DNA of 64,000 nucleotides. Origin: Pseudomonas nunensis. Its GTDB lineage: Bacteria; Pseudomonadota; Gammaproteobacteria; Pseudomonadales; Pseudomonadaceae. Positions 43,230 to 53,579 of the stretch are shown here, one piece after another. The notes below the pieces were generated by a model. It searched no databases. It was not told the DNA's origin and saw only the letters and a program-made list of their open reading frames with translations. A program made the translations under genes and the position numbers. Position 1 is the first letter of the stretch. Each line of letters opens with the position of its first letter. Location of the stretch: NCBI RefSeq assembly GCF_024296925.1, contig NZ_CP101125.1:5086501-5150500 (forward strand). Reading direction: 5' to 3'.

Positions 43230-46200
43230 TCAACTAATACGAGTGGTTGCCATCCCGTGCGTACTTGGAATCGTTTGGCTGGCCACATAAGTCAGATAAT
43301 TCACGCCCACGGTTACCCCGGTCGCGGCCGAAACAAGGTTGGCGTAATCGTTTATCTTCGAGAAGGTATCCATGCCGGCCCCAATTCCACCGATGCCCGA
43401 TGCCTTGCCCAGGTATGCAGTAATAAGCCCTACCCAGGCCGCGGCGAAGTGAGCATTCGCCGCTTTATCATCGCCATTATTGTAGGCGCCTATTCCTAGT
43501 ACGATGGAACGGGTGGCTTTAAGCAAGCTTGCCACCAATCCCACCGGAGGAATGAACAGCGAGGCAACATCAGCGACAAACTCGACCACTATCATCGTGT
43601 CGCGCCAGAACGCTTCGGAAAAACTTGTCGTCTGATGATCTACATCGGCAATAAAGCGATCCACCATCGGCGCGTATTCATAGTGAAGAGCGGTAATCGC
43701 CATTTTCAACCCGGAAAGCTCGAGCGCTGATTTGCGCTGCCGAATTTCGTGAAAGTAATTCTCCACTGTTGCTCGGTCTTGCAACCGAACACACTCCAGA
43801 ATGGTGTTTTTTAAAGCGCCGCCACGCAGATCCGCATTGATATCGTCGGCCGTACGGAACATTTCTTCTTCTACCGAGCCTGGTAGATACAGTATGTTTT
43901 CCGAACGCCCGTTGACTGTCCCAGCGAACCAGTAAGCGCCATCTACACGTTTTCCCTTCAAGTAGCAGCCATATATCCAACCGTTTGAAGGAAAAGAATG
44001 GGTATCAGTATCCAGGCGATCCAGGATTGTTTTTAACCAGTCATAGCGCTCCGGCGTAAGCTTGCCTTTGACTTTCTGAACCAGCGCATCCCTCTGCATC
44101 CTGTTCTGCTTAAGCTTGCCGTATAAAGCAGCACGAGCAGAACGGTCCTCGGGCTTACCGCCGACGAAGTCTTTTTTCAGATACGCAATATATTTATCAC
44201 CAGGCAATAAATCGATCAGTTCACTGATGACTGCACCATTGAGCCTGTCGAGGTTTTTCCCATCCCTCGATTTGAACGTTGCGGTACGCACCGTATCTTT
44301 GATCTGCACAACTACACTCGCCGCAGGGTGAACCCAGGCAAATGCCTGAATAAAAGGGCTGGTATCGGATCGCCACGCTTCCCAGTTTATAAAGAGCTGA
44401 GTCAGTGTCATGGCACTGTGGCCTTTGAGATTGACTTCAATCTGATCCGGATCCAGTTCCGCGTGCGGACCCGAGCGGCGTAGATATTGATTGAGTTCAC
44501 GCTTTACCAGGTCACGAGCAAACGTTTGAAACGGAATGATGTTTCCCTGCTCTTTGGTCAGCGCAAAAATGGCCTTGTGCTCGGTGTGCAATCGCGCAAA
44601 CGTCTGGCGGTCTGCCAAAGTGGCTGCTTTGAACCAGTCAGGGGTCGAGGTCCTTTGCGCCTGATCAGCCGATTCAATCGCTTGTTGAACACTCATGCGC
44701 AAGGGCCTTTTCGGTTCAACTCTCCAGTCGACAAACTTGATGTCGTTGGTCTTGCCTGCCATGGCCAGCGCACCAGATTCTTTTAACTCGCGCTCTATCT
44801 TTACTTGGTCAGCAGGAATGGATTGCTGAACGACATACTCAAGCCCTGCTGACCCCGCGCACCAGCCGGCAATGTGTTTCTGCAAATCGAGATAACTTGC
44901 AAACTCAAACCAATCCCGACCACCCGGCGCACCGGGGGCGTACAAGACATGCGGAAACTGTGTCTGATGGTTTGGCTGGGAATAGACAATCATGTCTTTG
45001 AACGGAGTGTGACCATTACGGAACAACACACCCCAGACCACGAATGCCGGATCACCCAGATTGCAGCGCTGGACCACCTCCAGGCCCTTCGGCTTGAGAT
45101 GGTTTTGAAGTTGTGCGCTGAAAACCGACAACGCCGTGAGCCTGCCCGCTGTTTCAATCAGTGCATCCTGTACCGCCGTCTGACGATAAACCGAATGGCG
45201 ATAGTCGGGATACTTCACACGCAGGTCGAGAGTTTCAATAACCGACTCGACAAAGCCCTGCGTCAGCACAGCAGCCGTCGGCCCTTCAACGCGGAAGATA
45301 AAACGGGCATTCTTATCGTGCAGCCCGCTGATAGAAAGCTCTGTCAGCGTCATCCGTTCTTCGTGCTCGATCTTTTTTGCCCCGAGTCGGAAGGCATGAC
45401 GAATCGTTACAAGAATATGGTCTGGATCGATCTTCGTCCCCGTTCGTTGAAAAACATGCTGCTCAACACTTGCGCGTGCGTAAGCCTTTAGTGAAACGGC
45501 GTTGCCTACCCGCTCATGCAGTTCGACTTCACTTTGCAGATGCGCTTTTTCCAGTGCCACATAACGCTGCTGGTCAGCTTTTGAAGCAACTTTCAACCAC
45601 TGCGGCCAGTCATTCATTGTGGCTTGTTGCAAATAGCGAGCGGCTCGCGCGCTGCCATTGGCCGCCACCTGAATCAAACCTTGTGTGCGGCGAAGTGAGT
45701 CCATGACTGTTGCATAGTCACTGCCGGTCTCCTGGGTTTTCTTCCAGTAGTGAGTGATATCGAGCGCCTGCTTTTCGAGCTGCCCGGTCGCGCAATAATT
45801 GAACAGATCATCTTTGATATTAAAGAACCGCACGCCAAGCGTTCCCTTTAAAGTGCTGGCCCCCTCAACAGGCAATGCTTCAAGCAAGGCGTTACGGCTG
45901 CTTTCAACGCTCAACAGTTCTGTAATGGCCCGGTGAAGACTCAAAGAGTCCGAGAACCTCCTGAGCCCATCGTTCGGCAGGTAAAGTGCACAGGTACGCC
46001 CGTCATTAGCAGGAATAAGTTCATTCTTGGTAGCGCCATCAATTTGTATAACAAATGCAGCAGGTAAAACCTGAACCTCCCCATTAATCCCGACAATAGA
46101 CACATTGGAAATTGATTGTGGCCAGACACGCGATGCTAAATACGTTCGATTGATCCAGCCTTGTTCATCTGCGGTGAAGTGTCCGTTGTGTACCACCAGA

Positions 46201-46739
46201 TCAAGCTCAGCCCAAAATGCCTTGGCGTATAGCTGCTCCAGCCGATCCTTCGGCGCCAGTAATTGCCGTCCCTGGGCATCGGTTCCGATGGCGCTCACCC
46301 AATAGTCATTCAAGTGAAACCCGTACCCCGGCACTAGGTTTACGAGAATGGTTTCAATCAGCTTCTCAACGTCATAGATACCAAGTGTCTTGATTTGCGC
46401 CGAAAACGAAGTCGAATTTGGCTGATCGTACACGCCATAAACACCGATCGTGTATTGGGGTTTTAGCCCTCGTTCGAGACACTCCTGGACAACTTGAAAC
46501 AGCGCCCCCACGGGTTGATAACCACCCTTGGGATCGACAGCCACTCTATTGATGTAGATTTTATTCACATCAAGATCAGGTTTAATTTGTCTCAGCGCAT
46601 TCGTTAACAGCGCATGAAACATTACGTCAACCGCCGGCACTGCATTGCACTCGTCAGCGATCATCGAATTCACATCATTCAGCACGATCATCTTTTCGTG
46701 GACAATCGAAAACGGCTTACTTTCATTACTCACGCGCAC
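43230..46739 (-). CDS. Large dermonecrotic-toxin-like (DUF6543-type) repeat protein
   Basis: A 1169-residue protein with no signal peptide. It shows internal repeats: two modules of the form P-x-W-L-K...ADQQRYVALE...DPD-x-I-x-V...MTLTELSI (about residues 375-470 and 698-785) and three LYLPN/LYAPG/LYLPG elements (about 253, 599 and 945). This is the layout I recall for Pseudomonas DUF6543 dermonecrotic-toxin N-terminal-domain proteins. The C-terminal 120 residues are Gly/Ala-rich and hydrophobic (VADVASLFIPPVGLVASLL, AAWVGLITAYLG), possibly membrane-inserting. No catalytic motif is recognised. Composition is AT-richer than the backbone. It may be an effector acting on eukaryotic or bacterial cells, unproven. 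Upstream 46740-46912 is very AT-rich, a likely promoter. Confidence 0.7.
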   Translation of the reverse strand: MRVSNESKPFSIVHEKMIVLNDVNSMIADECNAVPAVDVMFHALLTNALRQIKPDLDVNKIYINRVAVDPKGGYQPVGALFQVVQECLERGLKPQYTIGVYGVYDQPNSTSFSAQIKTLGIYDVEKLIETILVNLVPGYGFHLNDYWVSAIGTDAQGRQLLAPKDRLEQLYAKAFWAELDLVVHNGHFTADEQGWINRTYLASRVWPQSISNVSIVGINGEVQVLPAAFVIQIDGATKNELIPANDGRTCALYLPNDGLRRFSDSLSLHRAITELLSVESSRNALLEALPVEGASTLKGTLGVRFFNIKDDLFNYCATGQLEKQALDITHYWKKTQETGSDYATVMDSLRRTQGLIQVAANGSARAARYLQQATMNDWPQWLKVASKADQQRYVALEKAHLQSEVELHERVGNAVSLKAYARASVEQHVFQRTGTKIDPDHILVTIRHAFRLGAKKIEHEERMTLTELSISGLHDKNARFIFRVEGPTAAVLTQGFVESVIETLDLRVKYPDYRHSVYRQTAVQDALIETAGRLTALSVFSAQLQNHLKPKGLEVVQRCNLGDPAFVVWGVLFRNGHTPFKDMIVYSQPNHQTQFPHVLYAPGAPGGRDWFEFASYLDLQKHIAGWCAGSAGLEYVVQQSIPADQVKIERELKESGALAMAGKTNDIKFVDWRVEPKRPLRMSVQQAIESADQAQRTSTPDWFKAATLADRQTFARLHTEHKAIFALTKEQGNIIPFQTFARDLVKRELNQYLRRSGPHAELDPDQIEVNLKGHSAMTLTQLFINWEAWRSDTSPFIQAFAWVHPAASVVVQIKDTVRTATFKSRDGKNLDRLNGAVISELIDLLPGDKYIAYLKKDFVGGKPEDRSARAALYGKLKQNRMQRDALVQKVKGKLTPERYDWLKTILDRLDTDTHSFPSNGWIYGCYLKGKRVDGAYWFAGTVNGRSENILYLPGSVEEEMFRTADDINADLRGGALKNTILECVRLQDRATVENYFHEIRQRKSALELSGLKMAITALHYEYAPMVDRFIADVDHQTTSFSEAFWRDTMIVVEFVADVASLFIPPVGLVASLLKATRSIVLGIGAYNNGDDKAANAHFAAAWVGLITAYLGKASGIGGIGAGMDTFSKINDYANLVSAATGVTVGVNYLTYVASQTIPSTHGMATTRIS

Positions 46740-46912
46740 ATTCCTTTGTTAACCCTGAAGTGACTTTCTGCCACCCCTCGAATGCGCCAACCTTATAAAT
46801 TTAAAATAAAAAAAAGAAGCCGAAAGCTATTTCCAACTATATGTAATAAACAATTAAAAAACACGACACCCATAAACCAACGGTCAATCGACAACACCGT
46901 TAATTAACATGA

Positions 46913-49462
46913 CTACCCGACAATACCCAGACGTTTGGCCTTGGCTACCGCTTGCGTTCTGCGCTCCACCCCCAACTTCCCATGAATCCTTCGAGCATGA
47001 GTCTTCACCGTGTGCAGCGATATATATAACTGCTCAGCAATCTGTTGATTGGAATTACCCAAGGCAATCAACTCAAGCACCTCCCGCTCTCGCAGGCTCA
47101 GGGGATTTTCATTACTGATCGGTCGAAGTGATTCCGACTTCGCAGCGTGATCAGACAGATGGCGAACAAGTTGGGGCTGACGCCGGCTCACATCACTCAA
47201 TGCCTGTTGCAAGTGCCAACGGGCAATCAGTTCCCGAGCCTTTTCCCACGCCACGCGTGCTGTCGCTTCATCACCGGCCAGCCAGGCAAGTTCTGCCTGC
47301 GCCAGGCGCAATTCCGTTTCAAGGTTCGCCATACCGTGCAGCCTGGCTTGATCGAGCAAATCCTCAAGTTGCACGTGAGGAACCTGTCCCAGTTGGACTT
47401 CAGCCAACACCAACAAATATTCAATCCGTGGAATCAATTCCAGCGTCGCCGGTGGCGCCTGCCGCGCATTCGGACGACGGTAATGACGCAACACCCGACT
47501 CAGCGCCTCAAGCGCCAGTTCCGGCCGCCCCTGTTGCAACCAGAACTGACTGCTGAGTTGTAACAGCACCCCGCGATACACCAGGTCAGGAATCTGCCGC
47601 TGCTGCATCAAGCGTTCGGCGTCGCGTAAGCGGATAAATGCCTGGGCGTAGTCACCCTGATTGGCCGCCAATTGCGCCTGGCCGAGAAAACCGAACAACA
47701 CGCGTTTGTCCTGGCTGCGCAGGCAAGCGTGCAGACCCGAATCAAAAAACTCGGCGGCTTGCTCATCGTGGCCCTGGCTCAAGGCCAGACGCCCCCGGCG
47801 CAAGGCGATACGCCCCAACAGTGGCGTCGCCGGGTCGGCCTCCTGACTCAGCAGTTCGTGAATATTGGCCAGCAGGCTTTCGGCACGTACGGCAGCGCCG
47901 CGCTGCTCCAGCAACTGCGCGTGATCGAGTTCAAGCAACCCTTCGAACAGCAGCGAATTGTGCGCCCGCGCCAGGCACAACGCCTCGCGATTCAGGGCCT
48001 GGGCGGCTTCAAGGTCGGCGTTGAGCAGCGCTTGCTGGGTCAGTCCGGACAGGCACAACAAACGCGCGGGCCAAGCCTCGGCCCCAAGAGCTGCAAGCGC
48101 TTCGAGGAAGTGCTCGCGAGCAGATTCCCCGCGTCCCTGCAAATGCAGCAACCAGCCCATCTGAGCTTGCCAACGCGCGAGCAATTGGCGCTGTAGGGTC
48201 GCGCTCGGTTGCGGGGCGAATCGCTCCAGTTGTTCGATACAGGCCGACGCCTGTTCAAAGCGACCGGCGAACAGCAACGCCGCCGTGACCAGCCCGACCA
48301 ATTGCGGCGAACCGAGCATCAAGTCATCGCCATGTTGCTCATGCAAGCGCAACAGCAACGCCGCGTTCTGGCCGCGAAACAAATGCTCGAGATTGAAATG
48401 CTGCAGCAAGCTGACGGCCACCTCGAACTCTTCGGCCAACAACGCCTGTTCGAACGCCGCTTGCCAGTCTTCCTGAGCGCAAAACCACTGACAGGCACGC
48501 CGATGCCAGGAGCGCCCGCCCGACCATGACTCATCGCGCATCAACCGACTCAGCGGCGCGAACACCTGCAACCAGTCCGGCGACTCTTGCCACGCTTCGA
48601 TAAAACAGCCGCGCAGTTGTAACTCGTGCATCCAGCGCGCGCCCTCCCCGGCGCCGAACAGGTGCTCGCACAGGCTGGCATTGAACCGTGGCAGATGCGC
48701 CAGCACTTGCCAGGCTTCGATCAGTTCAGCGGGCAAGTTGCTGAACAATTCATGTTGCAGATAATCGAGCAAGGTCGCCGTGCGGCCAGGGTGATTCAGG
48801 TCCTTGGCCCATTGGCAGCCATCGAGCAAGGCGATGCGCACGGCGGCGCACCAACCCCCACTGCGCTGGAAAATTCGCCGCGCGGTTTTCGCCGCCAACG
48901 GTGCCTCTAAGTGATGCAGCAGTTGCTCGATTTCAGCGGCCGTCAGCGCCAGCGTGCGACCTTCGAATTCATGCAGTTCGTCGTCCAGCAACAGGCGTGG
49001 CCAGTTGCAATGAGGGCGCCGCCGACCACTCAACCACCAGGTGATCTGTGGGTTGCTGACCGCCAGAAGCTGATCAAGCAGCCCGTCCAGTTCCGGTGCG
49101 GGCACTCGGCAGTAGTCGTCGACAAACAACCAGATGGGCGTCTGTATCCGCGCCAGATGCGCCAATAATGCCGTCTCGTTTATCGCCGGCAGTTCAAGCG
49201 CCTCCGCCAGCCGCAGGCAAAAATCGGCTCGGCTCAACGCCACGCCGGATAACGCCAGCCACACCACCCGACACTGCGCTGGCGCCTGCAACAAGCACTC
49301 GGCCAGCAGCGCACTCTTGCCACTGCCCGCCGGTGCGCACAGCAGTTTTACCCGCGCGGGCGATGCCAGCAGCGGTTCGCTCAGCCGGGTTCTGGAGAGG
49401 TGATGGGACGACAGGCGAGGAAGAAATCCAGGCCGGTCCAGACACGGGGTCATGGCGGTCAT
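46913..49462 (-). CDS. MalT-type LuxR family ATP-binding transcriptional activator
   Basis: An 849-residue large LuxR-type regulator. An N-terminal NTPase domain has Walker A CAPAGSGKSALLAE (about residues 41-54), with Walker B-like IWLFVDDY; next are long helical TPR-like repeats (about 350-750) and a C-terminal LuxR helix-turn-helix (LSLREREVLELIALGNSNQQIAEQLY..TVKTHARRIHGKL, about 785-845). It is upstream of the DUF1329/DUF1302 genes' far end and may activate them, as LuxR/MalT regulators often do; the toxin-like gene lies downstream on the same strand. Confidence 0.88.
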   Translation of the reverse strand: MTAMTPCLDRPGFLPRLSSHHLSRTRLSEPLLASPARVKLLCAPAGSGKSALLAECLLQAPAQCRVVWLALSGVALSRADFCLRLAEALELPAINETALLAHLARIQTPIWLFVDDYCRVPAPELDGLLDQLLAVSNPQITWWLSGRRRPHCNWPRLLLDDELHEFEGRTLALTAAEIEQLLHHLEAPLAAKTARRIFQRSGGWCAAVRIALLDGCQWAKDLNHPGRTATLLDYLQHELFSNLPAELIEAWQVLAHLPRFNASLCEHLFGAGEGARWMHELQLRGCFIEAWQESPDWLQVFAPLSRLMRDESWSGGRSWHRRACQWFCAQEDWQAAFEQALLAEEFEVAVSLLQHFNLEHLFRGQNAALLLRLHEQHGDDLMLGSPQLVGLVTAALLFAGRFEQASACIEQLERFAPQPSATLQRQLLARWQAQMGWLLHLQGRGESAREHFLEALAALGAEAWPARLLCLSGLTQQALLNADLEAAQALNREALCLARAHNSLLFEGLLELDHAQLLEQRGAAVRAESLLANIHELLSQEADPATPLLGRIALRRGRLALSQGHDEQAAEFFDSGLHACLRSQDKRVLFGFLGQAQLAANQGDYAQAFIRLRDAERLMQQRQIPDLVYRGVLLQLSSQFWLQQGRPELALEALSRVLRHYRRPNARQAPPATLELIPRIEYLLVLAEVQLGQVPHVQLEDLLDQARLHGMANLETELRLAQAELAWLAGDEATARVAWEKARELIARWHLQQALSDVSRRQPQLVRHLSDHAAKSESLRPISNENPLSLREREVLELIALGNSNQQIAEQLYISLHTVKTHARRIHGKLGVERRTQAVAKAKRLGIVG

Positions 49463-49604
49463 AGCGGCGTGCCTTTTTATAGTTGTGCCGCCACCCTAGC
49501 CCTCTGCAACGCGCTTGTTGAGAAACATTCAGAACGCTGATTGCTGCCCATAAAAAAGCGCGACCCGTTGGTCACGCATCTATCACTCATGGGCAACACT
49601 GAAC

Positions 49605-49709
49605 CTGTGGCGAGGGAGCTTGCTCCCGTTGGACTGCGCATAAGTTCCTCTTTCAGGAAAAAGCGGGGCCGCTTCGCAGCCCGACGGGAGCAAGCTCCCT
49701 CGCCACAGG
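49605..49709. repeat. Inverted repeat pair, TGTGGCGAGGGAGCTTGCTC type
   Basis: The class seen at 7050; here it lies in the 285-base gap between the LuxR gene start and the DUF1329 gene stop. Nothing else was recognised in the gap. Confidence 0.88.
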
Positions 49710-49747
49710 ATTCCCATTGTTCACTCTGTCTTCATGCTTCCAGCCCC

Positions 49748-51115
49748 TTAGCGAACCCCCTCTGCACGCAGGGCCGATGGCGTGTAGTCCGCAGCCTTGG
49801 CTTCGAAGCCGAATTCGAAGCTGTGTTTCTCTTCGTTCTTCATGCCCAGGGCGATATAGCGACCGGCGATGATGTCGTAGAGCGCTTCAAGGGTGTAGGC
49901 CTGGGCCTGGTGATCGTAGTAGTACTGGGCGTGACCTTCGGCGACGCGCCACAGTTGGCCGCGACCGTCATAGTGGTCCACCAGCGCCACTTGCCAGCTG
50001 TCCTCGTCGATGTACATGTGGCGTTTGGCGTAGATGTGCCGCTCGCTCGGCTTGACCGTGCCGACCACTTCCCAGACCCGGTGCAATTCATAGCGCGTCA
50101 GGTCCTGGTTGATGTGCCCGGCCTTGATGATGTCGTCGTACTTGAGGCTCGGCGAGTCGAGTTTGTAGCTGTTGTACGGGATGTACATTTCTTTCTTGCC
50201 GATCAGTTTCCAGTCGTAGCGATCCGGTGCGCCAGAGAACATGTCGAAGTTATCGGACGTGCGCAAGCCATCGGCGGCAGTACCCGGCCCGTCATACGCC
50301 ACTTGCGGTGCACGACGCACACGGCGCTGGCCGGCGTTGTAGATCCACGCCAGGCGCGGTTCCTTCACCTGGTCGAGTGTCTCGTGCACCAGCAACACGT
50401 TACCGGCCAGACGTGCCGGTGCGGTGACGGATTGTTTGAAGAAGGTCAGCACGTTGGCTGCTTTCTCTGGGTCCAGATCCTTCATCAGTTGCGGCACGGC
50501 GATCTCTTCTTCGAAGCGGATCGGCGTGTAGCTGCCGTTGGTCTGCGGGGTCACTTGGGTGATGATGCGCCTGAGGTTGCCGCCGTGATAACGGGTGATG
50601 TGGTTCCACAGCACCTCGACGCCATTCTTCGGAATCGGGAACGCGTAGTAGCGGTTGCCAGTGAAATTGGCCAGGCCATTACCGTCGTTGATGCTGTTCA
50701 CGTTCAACGCACTGCGCTTGGCCGACTCGTAGATTTCCGGCGGCACGGCCACGGTGCGGTGGGTCGGGTAGACCGGGATCTTGTAGGTTTCCGGGTAGCG
50801 CTTGAACATCGCCACCTGGCCTTCCGAGAGTTTGTCCTTGTACTTGTCGACAGTGGCCGCCGTGATCACGAACAGCGGTTTCTCACTGGCGAACGGGTCG
50901 GCGAGGAAGCCTTTGCTGTCCACCGCACCAGCGTTTTTCGGGATGCCGCCAGTCCAGGCCGGAATCGAGCCATCGGCGTTGCCGGCCTTCTCCGCACCCA
51001 GTGGCGTGAGGCTGGTGCCGAGCTTGCTCGCCTCTTCCGGCGACACCGCCGCCATCACGTTGGCCGCCAGCAGGCTCAGGGCCAGGGCGCCGCATTGCAG
51101 AATCATCTTGCGCAT
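49748..51115 (-). CDS. DUF1329 envelope protein
   Basis: A 455-residue exported protein with an N-terminal signal (ILQCGALALSLLAANVMA) and the DUF1329 signature AAVSPEEASKLGTSLTPLGAEKAGN and IPAWTGGI, plus an HYDGRGQLWRVAEGH motif near the C-terminus. DUF1329 proteins are LolA-like, thought to pair with DUF1302 barrels in moving hydrophobic compounds across the envelope. The ATG at 51115 is preferred: AAGG precedes it at a good distance, whereas it directly abuts the upstream ATG 51124. It follows the DUF1302 gene on the same strand. Confidence 0.87.
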   Translation of the reverse strand: MRKMILQCGALALSLLAANVMAAVSPEEASKLGTSLTPLGAEKAGNADGSIPAWTGGIPKNAGAVDSKGFLADPFASEKPLFVITAATVDKYKDKLSEGQVAMFKRYPETYKIPVYPTHRTVAVPPEIYESAKRSALNVNSINDGNGLANFTGNRYYAFPIPKNGVEVLWNHITRYHGGNLRRIITQVTPQTNGSYTPIRFEEEIAVPQLMKDLDPEKAANVLTFFKQSVTAPARLAGNVLLVHETLDQVKEPRLAWIYNAGQRRVRRAPQVAYDGPGTAADGLRTSDNFDMFSGAPDRYDWKLIGKKEMYIPYNSYKLDSPSLKYDDIIKAGHINQDLTRYELHRVWEVVGTVKPSERHIYAKRHMYIDEDSWQVALVDHYDGRGQLWRVAEGHAQYYYDHQAQAYTLEALYDIIAGRYIALGMKNEEKHSFEFGFEAKAADYTPSALRAEGVR

Positions 51116-51138
51116 TAAAATCATCCTTCTCAGCCAGA

Positions 51139-52932
51139 TCAGAAGTTCACGCCGAAGCTCAGCGCCAGGAAGTCGCGGTCAGTCAGGGTGTTGTAGTCCC
51201 CGCCAAAAAAGTCGGTGTAACTCAGGCTCGCGGTGTAGGTGTTGCGGTAGTCGGCATCGACACCGACGCTGATCGCCTTGGCGCCTTCGTTGAACAGACC
51301 GTTGGGGCCGTAGCCGCTGACGTCATGGGACCAGGACAGGTTGGGCTTGAGGTTGATGCCGCCGATCACGTTGGCGTAGTCGAGGATCGCCCGGGCGCGG
51401 TAGCCCCAGGAGGTCGAGGTGACGAAGCCATCGGTGTCGCCGCCGAAACCGTACTGGCCGTAGACCGAGTCACGGCCGTAACGCAGTTTGTTCCGCGACT
51501 CCAGGCCACCAACCCGCACCACCGCCGCTTCACCGACCAGGGTCAAGCGCTGGGCGCCCAGCACCTGATCGAAGAAGTGCGTCAGGGTGCTCTGGAGCTG
51601 GGTCACTTCCTTGCGGCGATAACCTTTGTTGTCAGAGCCCGGCCCGGAGGCAATCGGCGAGGCCGCGCCGCCAGCAATCGGATTGATCATGGCCAGGGTC
51701 AGGTCGTTGGTGTTGACCTGTACCGGGGCGTTGGGGCGGTAGCTGATCTCGCCGGTCCACGCGGTGCCGGTGGGCAAGGTGGTGGAGAAGCTCGCGCCGT
51801 ACAGGCGAATGTCTTCCGGGTATTCGAGGTAGTACTGGCCGCGACCCAGCATCACGCTTTGAGCCAGGCCCGAACCGCTGCCCGGTGCCAGTCGGTTGGC
51901 AATGCTGACCATGCCCGGAAGGCTGGCCAGGGTCGACGCGCCGGCGGTGACGGTGCCGACCGTCGGTGTGCGGCTGTGGTAATTCATGAAATACAGGCCG
52001 TACTCGGTATCGTCACCGAGCCAGCGCAACGCCGTGCCCCACTGCCCCGAATCCCGCGCATCACGGTCGCCGCCACGCGGCACCACCACCCCTTCGCGGG
52101 TGACCTGGATCGGCTGGCCAAAGGCTGCTGCCAGCGGTGCCAACGGTGCAATCGCCGGGCTGCCGACGGTGTAGTTGTTGTTGCAACCGTCCGCCGCCAC
52201 ATCGACACCGAAGTAGGTGCCGCAGTTGTCGAGAACGGTCTGGTCCCATTCCAATTGGTAGAAACCTTCAACGGTCAGTTGATCGGTCAAACCCTGGGAA
52301 CCGAACAGCATGTTCACCGGGATCAAGCCTTCCTTGATCTCCGCACCGGGACGCCGAAATGCGGAAACGTCGATCGGGTTGATGCTGTTGATCGAGTTGC
52401 CGATGAAGGTACTTTCGCCCCAGCTCACCACCTGCTTGCCGGCACGCACGGTGCCCGGCAAATCGGCGATGGAATAGTTGTGATAGATAAAGGCGTCGAG
52501 GATCTGTGCCCCGGACGACTTGGCGCCTTCCTTGCGGCCGCTGTCGCTGATCTGCTTGAACTCGCGGTCCTCGTCCTTCAGTTCGAAGTCGTACCAGTAC
52601 TTGCCGCGTACAAACACACCGGTGTCGCCGTATTTCAGTTCAAGGTCGTGGATGCCCTTGACGATCTTGGAGAAGGTTTCGCCCTTCTTGAAGTTCAGCC
52701 GCCCGTCATCACCAGTCGAAGACTGCCCCGTACCGCCGTTGACCGTGCCGACCAACGACTTGTCCGCATCACGCATGCCCCAGCTCGCGCCGACGGACAG
52801 CGAAGAATCGAACGTGCCCTCGATTTCCCCGACATTGAATGCAACGGCCTGGGCTTGTGCGCAGCAACCCAAAGCCACCGCAGCGGCGAGCGCCTGCGGC
52901 GTGAAGATGGCGCGCATTGTTGTTTTTGTCAT
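51139..52932 (-). CDS. DUF1302 outer-membrane beta-barrel protein
   Basis: A 597-residue protein with signal peptide ending AQAVA and an outer-membrane barrel terminating in Phe (SFGVNF). Conserved DUF1302 stretches are FNVGEIEGTFDSSLSVGASWGMRDADKSLV (in parts), AGKQVVSWGES and NPIDVSAFRRPGAEIKEG. It is likely a channel for hydrophobic substrates working with the DUF1329 protein 23 bases downstream. The ATG at 52932 has GGAAG five bases upstream. Confidence 0.88.
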   Translation of the reverse strand: MTKTTMRAIFTPQALAAAVALGCCAQAQAVAFNVGEIEGTFDSSLSVGASWGMRDADKSLVGTVNGGTGQSSTGDDGRLNFKKGETFSKIVKGIHDLELKYGDTGVFVRGKYWYDFELKDEDREFKQISDSGRKEGAKSSGAQILDAFIYHNYSIADLPGTVRAGKQVVSWGESTFIGNSINSINPIDVSAFRRPGAEIKEGLIPVNMLFGSQGLTDQLTVEGFYQLEWDQTVLDNCGTYFGVDVAADGCNNNYTVGSPAIAPLAPLAAAFGQPIQVTREGVVVPRGGDRDARDSGQWGTALRWLGDDTEYGLYFMNYHSRTPTVGTVTAGASTLASLPGMVSIANRLAPGSGSGLAQSVMLGRGQYYLEYPEDIRLYGASFSTTLPTGTAWTGEISYRPNAPVQVNTNDLTLAMINPIAGGAASPIASGPGSDNKGYRRKEVTQLQSTLTHFFDQVLGAQRLTLVGEAAVVRVGGLESRNKLRYGRDSVYGQYGFGGDTDGFVTSTSWGYRARAILDYANVIGGINLKPNLSWSHDVSGYGPNGLFNEGAKAISVGVDADYRNTYTASLSYTDFFGGDYNTLTDRDFLALSFGVNF

Positions 52933-53126
52933 GCGTCTTCCCCGGTGAGTGACAGAAGGCCCCACCCTACTGCCGCCAATGGGGAGCGATAAGCGCACCA
53001 AGGAGGTATTCGCGTTGTACCTCTAAAGGATGAATGCCCATACGGGGCGGGGTTTTGCGCGGGGTATGGATGGGCTGGATGGAGGGTTATCAGTTGAACG
53101 CATGACGCCGGGCTGACGCTTGTTTA

Positions 53127-53291
53127 TGTAGCAGCTGGCGAAGCCTGCGTTCGCCTCTGTAGCAGCTGCCGAAGCCTGCGTTCGGCTGCGAAGCAGTCGC
53201 GAATCCAGACGATGCGCTACATCAGGATGACCACGTGCACAGGTTTTACGACCGCTTCGCTGCCGAACGCAGGCTTCGCCAGCTGCTACAA
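53127..53291. repeat. Inverted repeat cluster, TGTAGCAGCTGGCGAAGCCTG type
   Basis: Two direct copies of TGTAGCAGCTGCCGAAGCCT (variants GGCGAAGCC/GCCGAAGCC) at about 53127 and 53158 face a reverse-complement copy at about 53255-53291, so one arm is duplicated in tandem. Confidence 0.85.
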
Positions 53292-53317
53292 AACCGGGCG
53301 ATCCCTGGTAATCCGGG

Positions 53318-53340
53318 ACTGTTACACGCCCCGTAACAGT
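53318..53340. promoter_or_regulatory. Perfect inverted repeat ACTGTTAC-N7-GTAACAGT
   Basis: Eight-base arms ACTGTTAC and GTAACAGT are exact complements around ACGCCCC. It is either a repressor operator or a transcript hairpin, 512 bases before the bacteriocin start. It does not fit the LexA consensus spacing. Confidence 0.45.
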
Positions 53341-53551
53341 GCATGTCTCTAATCGCTATTTTTCCTTTGGGCTCAAACCCTTATTCTTGCCGGGCTTTCA
53401 CGGGAAACCACCGGGAAGCACGAAGCCGTGGCGTGGTGATCGATCCATGCCATGGGCGAAAGATTTCAGATGAGTTGAAGCGGTTTTTCAGGTCATCACT
53501 ACCGTGTTCACTGACGTTGATTTATTGCTCCTTGATCAATCGTCTTACTTT

Positions 53552-53579
53552 GGCCGCTGCGGTTGCAGCGGCCTTTTTT
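53552..53579 (+). terminator. Orphan terminator upstream of the bacteriocin gene
   Basis: GGCCGCTGC and GCAGCGGCC form a nine-pair stem with a GGTT loop, followed by a T run. No coding gene precedes it. Confidence 0.85.
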
